The position numbers and the translations under genes are program-made. A stretch of 64,000 bases of DNA from Panax quinquefolius (taxonomy: Eukaryota; Streptophyta; Magnoliopsida; Apiales; Araliaceae), in NCBI GenBank assembly GCA_020205615.1, contig CM035166.1, forward strand, positions 91,339,706-91,403,705. The letters are read 5' to 3'. The notes beneath the pieces were generated by a model, which was not told the DNA's origin, did no database searches, and saw only the letters and a program-made list of their open reading frames with translations. Shown in pieces: positions 11,231 to 23,298 of this stretch. Positions within the stretch are counted from its first letter, which is position 1. Each line of letters begins with the position of its first letter.

Positions 11231-13570
11231 CTATATATATATATATATAATAACCGTATATATATATATATATATATTACGTTAACATATATATATAAAT
11301 ATATATAATCATTTCCAAAATAATCCATGGAAAACTTTCAGGATGGCCACGTGACTTTTCAAAGAAGAATGACTATTATCAAATCACCTTGCTCCTGTAC
11401 ATTGAATATATCATATATATATAACTCATTTGACCACGTGAATGCTTCCCTTTTTTTTTTTTGACTTTTACAACTACATGCTAACCACGTTATCAGGATT
11501 AACATGTGATAGAAAAAAAATACGGATTTCGCGGATAAAGTTTCAAAAAAAAAAAAATGGTTTCGTAATTTTTTTTTTATTTATAAAATAAATTTCACAC
11601 AACGAAATTATGCCCAATTAAATTGTTCTAAACACATATCAATATACATATCAAATAAAACAATTAATAATTTGCAAAAAGGTTTGGCTCTGATACCACT
11701 ATTAGGTTTGTAATATTCATGAACGCAATCAAATTATAAAATTAAGCGGAAGCGAGATAAATCAGAGTTTAAAAACTTACAAACCATATACCCGGATCAC
11801 CCTTTATGCACAATTATTAATTAAACGAAAAGATAAAGAATAAAATCATACCCTTGAAGATCGAGCTTCCTCAGGTACAAGTTCACCTCCAAATCCTTTC
11901 GTGTTCAACTTGAATCCACCGGGGTTTTGTTCCTTCCTTTGATCAACGTTAGCTACCCATATGTTTGGCCTCTAGAGGTGATCCACCAAGGAATAATAAT
12001 GAATTCAAGAAGATGGTGTATTTGGCTCAAACCCTAGTTTTCTATCTCTATAGAAAAGGGCACTCTCCAACAAATTGGAATTATGTCGTTGTAAAAGTCA
12101 ACAACCCCTTCACCCATAATAAGACTCCTCTTATTAATAGATGTGGGCAACCCACCTTAACAATTAAGGAATTGGGTTTTTTTAATTAATTAAATTCTTT
12201 TAATTAATTAAGCTCCCTAATCTTATTAGGGATAATTAATTAAACTCTTTTAATTAATTTAACCTCCTAATCTTATTAGGAATAAATGAGAGTACTTATA
12301 TTAAATTAATTCCTAAACTCTTTTAGAAATTAAAATAATAATAATTGTAATAATATTAATAAGACTCTCTTATTAATTTATATTTAATATTTCTAAAATA
12401 TTAAATAATAAATATTAAGCTATTTAATTTATTTTATCACCATAGATTAAATTAAATATACATAACATATTATTACGATTATGCCATTAACTTCTTAAAT
12501 AATTATTCTTCCTTTTATGGTGTGACCTTTTAGGTTCTCCATATTAAACCTATTGTGAATAAATCAATTAGAACAATTCTAATCTTATTTAAATAAATAA
12601 ATTAAATAATTAATTTATTTAAATAAATAATATTTATTCTACAATAGGGATAAGCCTCCCTAGCGATCAACGACTTTCCGGATAATATAGATTTCAACAT
12701 TAATCATAAAAGAACCTTTGAGTAAATAGTTACCGCATAATTCAATCCTTTCACCATACAATGTCCCAATTAAATATAAGACATGGAATTACCATCGAGT
12801 CTTATTTTATTTAATTATATGTATTTCGATTCTTAAATACATAACTCCAAATAATGCAAATTAGAAACTCCTTTCTAATTTCATTCTCGCCGCCAAGGAC
12901 TACTTTGGGTTGTCATTTATCGAATCACATAGGACATTTCTCTTCTTTTATTAGAAGTGGTAGATTCTTTATCGATCATACATTATCTCCATGTACAACT
13001 TATTATACCCAAACATACCCTTTGATATACCCTAAGGGTCTTAAGGAATAAGTCAAAGTATAACTCATCATACACAAGATACTATGATGATCTCAAGTCC
13101 AAGGATTACTTGTACTACTATCACTACAGAATTCCTATTGACAGCAAATAAAACTCCATTAGGTATTCCTTAGCGAGCCACGCTCAAAGTGAACTTATTC
13201 TCTAATAAGCACCTACATACTTGCTTTAGAGTCTCCACAGAAATGATCATGAGATCAATCATCCTCATCCAATGAGCAAGCAACGTATGTACCAATCTAT
13301 CCGAATTTACTAATCCCCAATTTAGTAATCCAACGATTGAGAACTATTTTAGTTTTAAGTTTTCTAAGAATTTAGATCTCATTAGAATGATCATCATCAT
13401 TATTCTAAAAGCATTGCTTAAAACTATGGGTTTATCACATATTAAAAAAAATAGCATCATGTAGATAATTAAAAGCCTTTAATAAATTAATACTTTTTAT
13501 TAATAAATGAATAAGATTGTTACAAAGTATATGCTTTATCATCAAACATGATTGGCTTGTGTGCATACTA
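11091..13570 (-). mobile_element. Truncated Ty1/copia-like element (LTR plus leader)
   Basis: A 2.5-kb foreign block inside the LTR of element C. On the minus strand an LTR-like stretch of about 1.87 kb (13570 to 11698) ends ACAAACCTAATA. It is followed by a PBS reading GTGGTATCAGAGCC (11683-11697, initiator-tRNA-Met complement) and then about 590 bp of AT-rich leader. The terminal sequence and PBS layout fit plant Ty1/copia elements, but no gag or pol is present to confirm the class. Short hairpins such as CCTAAT/ATTAGG recur at about 12217 and 12277. The exact right boundary (13565-13573) and any target duplication cannot be fixed. Confidence 0.55.
11197..11277. repeat. TA-dinucleotide tracts
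   Basis: Three consecutive (TA)n runs (11197-11228, 11232-11249, 11256-11277) are separated by short interruptions such as ACTA and ATAACCG. They lie in the leader of the copia-like fragment. No coding content is visible from 11091 to 11690. Confidence 0.9.
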
Positions 13571-14906
13571 CTTTCAAAAACTTTAACCAACTGAGTATAA
13601 TAAAGAATGGAATAACAAAAGAAATCACCATGCATGCGGTGCTTGCATGATAAAGTTATTCAAATCGAATAATAATAACGGAACCAGTCGAGCAAAATTT
13701 GCACCAAGCAGGATGTTCCAACAGAATAATAAAGACGAGCCAAGTCCTGTAAAACACACGAGCGGAGGATGTTTTAACGAGAATAATAATAAGATTTTAA
13801 CTAGGTCCTGTAAAACATCTGATGAATGTTCCAACGGAATAATAATAAAGATCAACCAGTCCTGTGTAAAACACACAGATGTGATGTTTCAATGAATAAT
13901 AGAAGAATGTCACCAAGTATAGGGTGATCATGGCGTAATGCAAAGTTATTCCAATGTAATAATAAGAAATGGAATAACAACAGTTCTCTTCATAAATAAG
14001 AAAGAATAACACCCCTTACCGTAAAATAATACTTGATATAAGAGTAGTGAAGTAGCAGAAAACTTTTCTTCTATCTCTCTATAGTCTCTCTCTATAGTTT
14101 CTCTCTCTAGAGTTCAGTGAATTCGTAAGAAAATAATGAAGGAATGAGCTTCTATTTATAGAAAAATGGAATGCATAGTAACTAATCCATGAACGGTCCA
14201 GATTGATTTACTTTAATCTGACGGTCCATATTTAAAGAAAAATCTTTTAAATAAAATATAATATATTCTATTTATATAAAAAGATTTTTACTATGCAAAC
14301 ACTATGTGGGCACTATGCAAACACTATGCATAATAAAATATAATATATTCTATTTATAGAATAACTTTAATAAAGTATTCTGTTTTATATAAAAGATGTT
14401 TCTATTATATTACGTGAATAATACTGAATAAAACAAAACTTCTAAATCAACAATAATTGAATCAAATAATGTGAGATACTATCGCAAAGAACTATTGTAG
14501 AAAGATAATCGAACAAAAGCGAGTGACTTCTCACATAGATATCAATAATCAATACCGGTGTACTTACTTATCAACGCAACGACATCAGATTTTTTACTAT
14601 CGAGTAGTTCAACAAGATCAACGGTAAAACTTTCGCCGTTATTTTCAATAAAATATTTTTGTCGCTTTTCTCAATCCGATGATAATTTCGTTCATGGGGT
14701 CCACTAATGATTGTGCCGTCAGTATGAATATTTCTGTTTAAAACGAATATTCCCCACCCAATCGAATATAATATGACAACTTGCATACTTTGCAAAATTT
14801 ATAAATATTACCCACAACTATAACATTATCTCAAATTCACACCATAATATAAAAAAAATTATTTCGAGAAAATTAATTCTTTATTCATAAAATCTGGGGT
14901 TTCACA
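13571..14906 (-). repeat. 3' LTR of element C, R and U3 part
   Basis: Gypsy LTR sequence resumes at about 13571 with CAAAACTTTAACCAACTGAG. It runs through the hairpin-module array (13594-13990) and the reverse TATA box (14152-14161) to the LTR start at 14906 (TGTGAAACCCC on the minus strand). U3 carries ACTATGCAAACACTATG repeats at about 14291-14335, whose complement GCATAGTGTTT is repeated in both LTRs of element F. It lacks the double-hairpin block of the autonomous-type LTRs. Confidence 0.8.
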
Positions 14907-15640
14907 ATCTCCCCTCCTTATGGAATTTCGCCCTCGAAATTTACGACGCATTCTGGTATCTTAGAAACGGTGAGGATACCTTGACTTCATTTCAGATTCT
15001 AACTCTTGAGGTATAACCCTTGAGTGTTGGATACGATTCTTCTTATCCAAGATTTTAACACGAGATCTCATACGTTAAATCATCTGCTATCTCGTCCGAT
15101 TCTAAATTAATAATGTGGTTCGGGTCATCCACATATTTACGTAACATCGATACGAAAAAAAAAGTCCTGAACACGCAACATACTTGGCGGTAAAACGAGT
15201 CTATAGGCCACAGTTCCTACTTCATAGAGGATTTCAAATGGGCCAATTAAATCGAGGGTTAAGATTTCCTTTCTTCGTCGATTCTTGCTTCTAGAATAAC
15301 GCCATCTTGAACCTTCTTCTTCACATTCATCAGCTCTGAGTATGTAGCTTGAGCGGCTTTAACTTTATCAAATAAAGTCGATTCTACTCGTATATTCGTT
15401 ATCTTCACTTGGGTTCCTAGAGTCTTTAACTCTATCTTCATCATTTGTAAGTTGTACGAAATGGGCCTTTGTGTTAACAACATCGCACTCGTAAACGCAT
15501 ACGATCTTCTACTCAACGCGTCAGCTACCACGTTCGCTTTCCCACGATGGTATTGAATGGTACGATCGTAATCTTCAACATCTTGAGCCAACGTATTTGG
15601 CGCATATTACGTTCGTTTTAAGTAAAGAAATATTTGAGGG
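14907..15640 (-). pseudogene. Chromodomain relic and RNase H/integrase spacer, element C
   Basis: From right to left: a short RNase H end (the [18 protein letters not shown] segment, near 15530), the spacer up to the EARIDEE segment (open stretch 15591 to 15259), then a jump at about 15270 directly to the integrase C-terminal GPF region (near 15240) and a frameshifted chromodomain. The integrase zinc finger and DDE core are deleted. At about 15625-15645 RNase H sequence (CCCTCAAATATTTCTTTA on the minus strand) is joined directly to the start of RT (AAACCCATTTC), so the whole RT is missing. Element F has the same junction. Confidence 0.75.
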
Positions 15641-15763
15641 TTTTAGAAATGGGTTTTGTACTGTGGTCAATACAAAATTTGATTTCACGCTCTAGGGGTA
15701 GGCTAGAAAGTCTTCATGAATACGTCAAGAAATTTATTAACAATAGAAATATCATTCAAAACT

Positions 15764-15951
15764 GTTACTCTCATCCAAGACTTGGATAGTACGTCATATT
15801 GATACCAACTATGACTTCTATCCCTTAACCTAGATAGCACCTCACAATGATACCTATCAACTTGTCATCGTCATTCACGACGTCGCCTCTGAAGTCGGCG
15901 GTGCATTCCACACCAGGAAGTCATCAATAAAAGGATCGGGGCTCTTTACTT
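15764..15951 (-). repeat. Linker cassette, element C copy
   Basis: About 190 bp replace the normal protease-RT linker; element I has about 75 bp of coding sequence at this point (around 55825-55900). The block is richer in G and C than its surroundings. On the minus strand it includes a PBS-like TTGGTATCA (15793-15815 region). It is homologous to 34694-34890 in F and, more distantly, to the tandem units at 33062-33387. The origin of the cassette is not recognised. Confidence 0.8.
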
Positions 15952-16410
15952 ATGGCTTGATATGACAATGATTGAATTTAGTGGTTTGGTTGCTTGAATT
16001 CGCATAATAGGTTGGTTAGGAATATGAAAGCTATCAACCTTACGAAAAACATGATGAGTAGTTAACCAATAGTTTCAAAAAAAAACCACATCAAAGGCAA
16101 GTATTTTCAAGGAGATAAGATCGACAGGTAACGTGAAAGTGTCGATTTGAATTAAACAAGATTTATAAACAGTGGAGGTAACGAAGGTTTCTCCCAATGG
16201 AGTTTCAATAGATAAATCAAAGTTTAACTTCCCCGGAGTTAAGTACAAACATTGAACACAACTAGGTAAAATAAAAGAGTGAGTAGAATCGATATCTAAC
16301 ACGGTATAGACTTCGTAAGAGCTTATGATTAACTTACCCGTGATAATTTTATTCAGGTTCCTTGTCACGAGAAAAAAAACGCTCTCTCTTAAACTACCGG
16401 CTTTGGCTTG
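15952..16410 (-). pseudogene. Protease remnant, element C
   Basis: The 140-residue open stretch (16497 to 16075) covers the end of gag and the retropepsin domain. The active-site Asp-Thr-Gly is degraded to Leu-Asp-Ile-Asp followed by STHSFILPSC, so the catalytic triplet is lost. Downstream landmarks ([36 protein letters not shown]) match elements H and I. The frame fails near 16075, where a run of eight A residues disturbs the sequence. Confidence 0.8.
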
Positions 16411-17664
16411 TCTAGGACATCCTTTGGCATCACTATCCCAGTTGGACTTGACTTCACCATGCAATAAAATTGAGCTAGGTGACCTTCTCTTCCGCAATTA
16501 AAACACGCTTTGGATTGTTGCGTACAGTTTGGACGGATGTGTCCCTCTTGTCCGCATTTGAAACATAAGATCGATGGGCGTTCTTCTTCCTCCAAACGCG
16601 GTCTTTGGTGCCGACGCCTTCACGCCATTATTGAACCTTCTCTTTTAAAATGTCCATTCTTATTATCTTGGCCATGATTACCACCGAAATGGTTACCATT
16701 CTTGGCATGATAATATCCCCACAATGGTTATTGTTGTTCATGACCGCTACCACCAGGGTATGATTATTATCGTGTTGTTGGTCGTTGCCTTTTGGTTGTC
16801 TTTGACTCATTATCGCGCTCCAATAACTGAGCCCTATTCACAACATCTGAATATAAACAAAGTTTGTGAGAAATGAGGTATTGACGTATATCGGGTTTCA
16901 AACCTCGCAAAATATTCACGCTATTCGCTCCTCATTATCGACCAAATGGGATGCAAACCGGATAACTCCGCAAACTTAGCCTCGTCTTCGCGACACGATC
17001 ATATTGTTTTGCTCGAACAATGAATTCTACCTCCTTCATGTGATTTAATACTTTCGAAAAAGTACTTGTCATTGAATAATTCTTGAACTTCTCCCAAGAC
17101 ATCTTGAGTGCATCGGTCAAGTACGCGTTTCTGATTCCCACCAATGATCTCCTTTTTCACGCAAACATAAAGGTGGTGAATGGAACCTTTTGCTCCTCCC
17201 GAGCATTCCAAGACATCAAATATCTTGGTAATCTTCTTTATCCATGTCTCTGCCTTAAGTGGTTCTGGCTTTCCCAAAAACTCCGGTGGTCCCAGCTCCT
17301 TGAACTGCTTAGCGGTGACCAACCGTGGGTTACCATTGTTTCCACCTGCATTATGGATGAGGCGCCTTCGCCATTGTTGTTGCATGAATTGCTCCTTAAA
17401 CTGCTTAGCAGTGACCGCCCGAGAGTTATCAGTATTTTTACCTGCATTTTGGATAGGAGCATCCTTCGCCTGTTGTTGCATGAATTGCATAAAGCCTCTG
17501 ACCATCCCATCATTCACCATTTCATCGGTGTTATTATTTTCATGAGGAGTATTGTCCTCTGGTTGTACATTATCCTGATTATTGATCTGTGGAGACTCAA
17601 CGGTCTCCTGTGCTCCATTGATAATCTCAACATTCTCGGATGCCATTTTCAAACACTCCCACAA
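16411..17664 (-). pseudogene. gag, element C
   Basis: gag forms the virus-like particle that packages the element RNA. The likely start is the ATG at 17646 (MASENVEIIN), the same start as in element I. The open stretch to 16999 includes the capsid-type segment FKELGPPEFLGKPEPLKAET. An internal duplication of about 32 residues is present: FMQQQ...AVTAKQFKEQ followed by FMQQQ...LVTAKQFKEL. Beyond 17000 the frame breaks several times. The zinc knuckles are at 16595-16490: CFKCGQEGHIRPNC is intact, while the second, [14 protein letters not shown], has its last Cys displaced by one residue. Confidence 0.8.
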
Positions 17665-17832
17665 AACAAGGGTTAATTAACATATCACATATTATCCCTA
17701 TACTTTGACCGACCAATTAAATACCAAATAAACTTAGGTAGGTCATACTTAGCGCGAAGAATTCCCGCCTCTCCCTCCTAGTTCTTATCTCACATCTTAG
17801 CTGGGATCATAACCCTAAGCTTTGATACCAAC
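17665..17832 (-). promoter_or_regulatory. Leader and PBS of element C
   Basis: The PBS directly follows the LTR end (17833) and reads, on the minus strand, GTTGGTATCAAAGCTTAGG (17832 to about 17814). It is a one-base variant of the initiator-tRNA-Met complement TTGGTATCAGAGC. The remaining leader of about 150 bp is shared with elements E, F, H, I and J, including GAACTAGGAGG and CTAAGTTTATTTGGTATTTA. No cassette copies are present here, unlike element F. Confidence 0.8.
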
Positions 17833-19946
17833 TGTGACGCCCCCAAAATTAGGTATACATCACCCATCTTAGGTCGCCAGATACATGGTACAGAATTCAA
17901 ATATAACTTACTAATACAACTGTCATGTACAATACGACAAAACATAAGCTGTGAGTTTGGATACAAATATTATCTACAAGAGATTATACAAACTCAAAAG
18001 GAGTCCTCATTACAATTATTATCACACTATTTCACAGAATAGTGAGGACTACTAATTCTATCCTCTGGACCATCACTTCGTTCCCCGACTCGTCCCAGCT
18101 ATATTATCATTTCCTGAAGAGAACAGTGAAAGAAAGGGTGAGCTCAACAAGCCTAGTAAGAAATATTATGACTAAGATAATGCAGACTAAATTATCATTA
18201 GTCTCCAACAATGTTAAACTGATAAAATATAATAGACATCAAGTTTAACTGCAGCGGAACAAGCAATCCATTAAAAGAGTCAAGTAGAAAATAAAATCTA
18301 CTATCTTTTATGATTTAAAAGGTTTTCATCATCATTATCGCCGAGACTCGACTTTATAAATATTCCACATCATTAAATCATCCCTCGCATCTACGGGCCA
18401 AGGATATTCTTTAGTATCACGACCACGAATTATCCATGCACTTCAGGTGCCAAAGATAATCGTGTTTTCATCAACTATCCTGATTATGCCATAAAACAAT
18501 TCATCTTTGCTCCTCGTCAAGAGAATCCATAGCCATAATCATACCAAAAATTGTCCATCAATGCACTATGGGCCAATGAGGACTTTTAATTTTCACATCA
18601 TTTGTAACATTACGGTCAATGATTATACCAAATAATCCTGGGTCATAATCATACCAAGTCCATCTATGCACTACAGGCCACGATGACTTTCAACATAACA
18701 TAAACATGAGGATGATGACAATGATATAAGAATTCAATTAAACAAGTTCAAGAATTAATTTGTCCATGAACCAATAACGTCAAAATTGTCAACATGATAT
18801 TGTTTTGTAGAATAAAATTCAAGAATGATCAGAAGAATATTTCCATGAAAAGATACTGGATGAAGCGCAAATATCAAGGATATTCTACTAATTTCATGGA
18901 GTATAGAAGTCAAAACTTTAACCAACTGAGTATAATAAAGAATGGAATAACAAAAGAAATCACCATGCATGCGGTACTTCGCATAGACAGGTTATTCCAA
19001 CTGAATAATAATAACGGAACCAGGTTAGGTAAATTTTGCCAAGCGGATGTTCCAACAGAATAATAAAGATTTTAACCAGTCCTGTAAAACACATGCATAC
19101 ATGATGTTCCAATGAATAATAGAAGAATGTCACCAAGTATAGGGTAGACCGCGTATACAGGTTATTCCAACAAAATAATAAGAAATGGAATAACAACAGT
19201 TCTCTTCATGAATAAGAAAGAATAACACCCCTTACCGTAAAATAATACTTGATATAAGAGTAGTGAAGTAGCAGAAAACTTTTCTTCTATCTCTCTATAG
19301 TCTCTCTCTCTATAGTTTCTCTCTCTAGAGTTCAGTGAATTCGTAAGAAAATAATGAAGGAATGAGCTTCTATTTATAGAAAAATGGAATGCATAGTAAC
19401 TAATCCATGAACTGTCCAAATTGATTTACTTTAATCTGACGGTCCATATTTAAAGAAAAATCTTTTAAATAAAATATAATATATTCTATTTACAGAATAA
19501 CTTTAATAAAGTATTCTGTTTTATATAAAAAGATATTTTTATTTTATTACGTTAATAATACTGAATAAAACAAAACTTCTAAATCAACAATAATTGAATC
19601 AAATAATATGAGATATTATCGTTAACTATTGTAGCAATAATCGAACAAAATTGAGTGACTTCTCACATAAATATCAATAATCAATACCGCATGCTACTTA
19701 CGCAACAACGCAGAGACATTACTATACTTTACTACCGAGTAGTTCAACAAAGATCAACGGTAAAACTTTCGTAGTTATTTTCAATAAAATATTTTTATCA
19801 TTTTCTCAATCCGGACAATAATTCCGTTATGGGGTCCACTTAATGATTGTGCCATCGTCATTTAATATTTCTGTTTAAAACGAATATTCCCCGACCAATC
19901 AAATATAATATGACAACTTTCATACTTTGCAAAATTTATAAATATG
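17833..19946 (-). repeat. 5' LTR of element C (U3 end missing)
   Basis: Starts TGTGACGCCCCCAAAATT at 17833. It contains U5 with repeated GCACTAC-type motifs, the hairpin array (18935-19200), a reverse TATA box (19368-19378) and most of U3. At about 19946 it stops in ATTTATAAATAT, roughly 150 bp short of the LTR start, and the RT of element D begins. The junction removed the left half of D as well. Confidence 0.8.
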
Positions 19947-20990
19947 GAAACTCCGCACCTCAGTCGGCGTTTTCGATTGTTCCCAATTCATTACTGCTTC
20001 CACCTTCGCTGGATCCACTGAAATCCCCTCTTGGTCAATGACATGACCTAAAAACTGCACCTTTTCCAGCCAAAATTCACATTTGGTGAATTTTGCATAT
20101 AACTTCTCCTTTCTTAGCGTCTCCAACACTAATCTTAAGTGTTTGGCATGATCTTCTGGCGTCTTAGAATAGACTAGGATATCATCGATAAACACCACGA
20201 CGAACTTGTCCAAATATAGTTTGAACACTCTGTTCATCATATCCATAAATGCAGCTGGTGTATTCACAACCCAAATGACATCACCGAAACTCAGAATGAC
20301 CATAACGAGTCCTCGAATGCGCCTTTGGTACATCTTCCTTCCTAACCTTCAATCGATGATACCCGTCCGCAAATCTATTTTAGAAAAATACTTTGCCCCT
20401 TTTAATTGATCAATGAGATCATCGATCCTGGGAAATGGGTATTTATTCTTTATCGTTAACTTGTTCAACTCCAGATAGTCGATACAAAGCCTTAACGATC
20501 TGTCTTTCTTCTTGACAAACAACACCGGTGCTCCCCACGGAGAAACACTTGGTTGAATGTACTTCTTGTCCAATAGTTCTTGTAGTTGAACCATTAGTTC
20601 TTTTATTTCCACCGGCGCCATACGGTACGGTGCCCTTGAGACCGGTGCCATTCCTGGCACAGTGTCTATCACAAATTCGATCTCCCTATCCAGCGGTAAA
20701 TCCGATAACTCACTTGGAAATACATCCATGAATTCGTTTACTATTGGTATTTGTTCCATGGTTGCTCCCACTCTCTGGGTATCAACAACATGGCATAGGT
20801 AACCTACACAACCCTTTCTTAAAAGTTTTCTAGTTTGTGTCATCGTAAGGCAACACGGACGTCCCGGCAATTTACTATCGTAAAATACTACAGGAGGTTG
20901 CTTCAACGTCCTAATGCTCACACATTTCTTTTGGCAATCTATAATTGCCCCATGGTTAATCAACCAATCCATCCCGAGAATTACGTCGAA
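19947..20990 (-). pseudogene. Reverse transcriptase, element D
   Basis: Two overlapping frames cover the RT. The first (20972 to 20349) begins in the protease end and runs through [57 protein letters not shown] and FSKIDLRTG. It then breaks near 20350. The second (20333 to 19947) carries [14 protein letters not shown], the catalytic FIDD at 20181-20192 and [15 protein letters not shown], ending at the junction with LTR C. Residues differ consistently from the main family ([17 protein letters not shown]), so this is a separate family. It lacks RNase H and integrase. Confidence 0.85.
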
Positions 20991-21790
20991 TTCTCCTAAC
21001 TTTATCGGTATTAAATCTACCGATAACTTATAACCACGTACTTCTACGCAATAACTCCTATGAATATCTTCAACAATAATTATCTCTTCGTTGCTACCTT
21101 AATGTTCAAAGGTACAGGCAATTTTTTGGGAAATAATTCTAATCGTCGAGCAAAATCACATGCTTTAAACGAACAAGTAGCACCCGAATCAAATAGCACG
21201 TATCCATTCATATTGTTGATCGGAATAATACCTGCAACTACATCCCCTGATGCCACCGCATCTTGGACCGTCATATTAAAAGTACGGGCCATTGATTTCC
21301 CAGGCTGAGCTAGACCACTAATAGCTAACTTCCCGCTATTAGGTCCCTTATTTCCTTTTATCCCCTTCTTCGGGTAGTTCTTTGCTATGTGGTCAGTTGA
21401 TCCACATATAAAGCATCCGTGATTCTTCTTCAGATTGGGAAAGTTAGGCAAAATATGCCCTTCCTGTCCACAATTATAACATACCACCTTACCTTTGAGA
21501 CAGACTCCTAAGTGAGTCTTCCCGCAGGTTTTACAGGCCTCCATCCTCCTCTTGGAGTCCCCTTATTTTGCTCCGGTATTCCCAGAGTTAAATCCCTTCC
21601 TCTTCTGACCGTCGCCACTTCCACTGGATCTCTCGGTCTTGGTTCCTCCATCAACCCTGCCTTTGGTCTTCTTATCTTTGTGGTACTGGCTAAGAGCCTC
21701 ATTCCCACCTTCGAAAATTATTACCTTTTCTAGTATGGTTCCAAAGGAAGTACTTTGGAACACGTAGATTCTTCGCTATAGAACCGTGGT
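20991..21790 (-). pseudogene. Protease and gag zinc-knuckle region, element D
   Basis: The 154-residue open stretch (21544 to 21080) begins with two zinc-knuckle-like motifs and continues into the protease, whose active-site region is VLFDSGATCSF (Asp-Ser-Gly). Both knuckles lack their final Cys: CYNCGQEGHILPNF and CFICGSTDHIAKNY. A preceding Cys-rich segment (CKTCGKTHLGVC) resembles a third knuckle. Upstream, 21763 to 21563 holds the basic, Gly/Ser-rich gag tail in another frame. Protease would cut the gag-pol polyprotein. The copy is broken by a frameshift at about 21080 and another near 21560. Confidence 0.75.
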
Positions 21791-22764
21791 TTCAAGCCCC
21801 TTTCGAACCTTCTAGCCTTTCTCACTTCAAAGTCCACTTGATGTGGAGCTTAATCGTGCCGATTCATTAAACTTGGCAAGATATCTGGGAACTGTCATAT
21901 CCCTTGTCTCAATTCTGAAACCTCATCTCCATCCTCCTCAGATACTGTGGGAAAATAGTTCTCAAGAAAATCTCCTTTAACCTCTCCCACGTTAGGTTCC
22001 CTATATCTACTACCTAGCTTTGATTTGCCTCCCACCGTAAGTTGGCCTCTCCTTCATCAAATAGGTTGCAAAGGCAACCTTTGACCTCCTCAACATTTGC
22101 TATTACAAATGCTTTCTCCATTTCTTTTACCCATGTCCTGGCTTCTATAGGTCCGTAGTTCCTTGAACTTCTACGGACCTACACTTTTGAAATCCTTAAA
22201 AGTAGTAGCTCAGATTACTCTGTGAATTACGTACACATTAGCCCTCGTTTATTAAATGCACTAGTTAAAAGATTAACGAACTCCCGCATTGATTAATCGG
22301 ACCACCCTCCTATTGGTTAACATTAGTGCCTCGATTTCGTTGTCCTTCATGATTTTGTCATTAAGAAAACAACACATCATTATTACTTTATTCTTGTTAG
22401 TTTGTTATTATTTGTAATAAAACAACAACTCATACTCATTACTCAACATATTTCATAAAAATATTTATATTGATTCATAACTTGTAGTATAACACTACAT
22501 TGTTTACATTACTCAGCCTTAGCTGATTACATTTCCATCCCGCAATTACTTTCCAAAAATTGGGATTTACAAAAGACTACCCTTTGTTATACAAAAGAGG
22601 GTTTTACGTCACTACTAGATACATATTATTTACATATCTATTCTATTCTAGCTATTGCTAGATTACGTCTGCCGTAAGGCATTCTCAAAATCTGCTCTGA
22701 CCAAATTAGCAATAACATCTCTACTGATGGTATGACGGGTCTGTCCTGCTTCTACCGATATCCA
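21791..22764 (-). pseudogene. gag capsid region, element D
   Basis: No long frame is open, but minus-strand translation of about 22200 to 22000 shows a retrotransposon gag segment: EARTWVKEMEKAFVIANVEE, then CLCNLFDEGEANLRWEA. A perfect 10-bp inverted repeat with a 12-nt loop (AGGTCCGTAG / CTACGGACCT) sits in this region at 22149-22180. The part from 22200 to 22764 is decayed and very AT-rich; I recognise nothing in it beyond its position between the N-terminal ORF and gag. Confidence 0.55.
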
Positions 22765-23298
22765 CTACACTGCGTCATTGAAATCTACATGAGAACTCCT
22801 ATGAATATAGGACATCCTCTCCAACTTCCGCTTCTTAGTCTTTAGCTCCTCGCTGAGCTCAAAGACTTCACCTCTCAAATCTCGGACTTTGTCCATAGCT
22901 AGGACTCTATCATCGTGCTCCTCTTCCCACATTCCTTCCATACTAGTCTTATCCTCACGGACAGCTCGGAGTTCCTCCTTTAACTCCTTAACCTCTTGGC
23001 AGTAATGGACATTCCTATCCAATACCGAAATAAACAGTGCCTTCATTGATTCCCCCGTAGACATCTCCTCTGTAGGTGGAACCTGGGTCTCTGTAGGTGG
23101 AACCTAGTCAAAGGACATCACGTCCACCTCCTCCTCCAACATGCCATCAAATATGGACATGTAGTCGTCTGAGTCTCCCGACTCGATGGTCACCAACTCT
23201 GGTTCTACGGCTACGGGATTTGGTAGTATCTCTACCCGATTAACTGAATCCTCGCCTACTACATGTATATCTCTATACATATCATTTTCTCCTGACAT
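22765..23298 (-). pseudogene. N-terminal acidic coiled-coil ORF, element D
   Basis: ATG at 23298 opens a frame of about 178 codons interrupted by a single TAG at 23106-23104; both halves are in the same frame. The first half is acidic (ESGDSDDYMSIFDGMLEEE). The second is a heptad-like, Lys/Glu-rich coiled coil (VKELKEELRAVREDK, LRGEVFELSEELKTKKRKL). The stop lies within a short direct repeat, TCTGTAGGTGGAACCT, present twice at about 23072-23105. It sits where gag begins. Function is unknown; an analogous acidic coiled-coil ORF heads element F. Confidence 0.65.

Larger units (their letters stand above)
10424..19946 (-). mobile_element. Element C: non-autonomous chromovirus derivative
   Basis: A minus-strand element with a 3' LTR (10424-11090 and 13571-14906, split by a copia-like fragment), a short internal region (14907-17832) and a 5' LTR (17833-19946) that has lost the first part of U3. 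The internal region keeps gag, a decayed protease, the RNase H/integrase spacer and a chromodomain relic. RT is deleted entirely, as is the integrase core. It shares its RT deletion junction, its linker cassette and its LTR subtype with element F. It lies inside the plus-strand LTR of 8850. Confidence 0.8.

Noticed and set aside
11965..12189. 74-codon frame in the copia-like LTR
   Set aside because: It sits in LTR sequence next to repeated short hairpins, and no protein motif is visible.
17083..17676. 197-codon plus-strand open frame
   Set aside because: It lies antisense to gag of element C and its sequence is explained by the complementary coding strand; no domain or start context supports it. 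The same applies to the plus-strand frames antisense to A, B, D, H and I.
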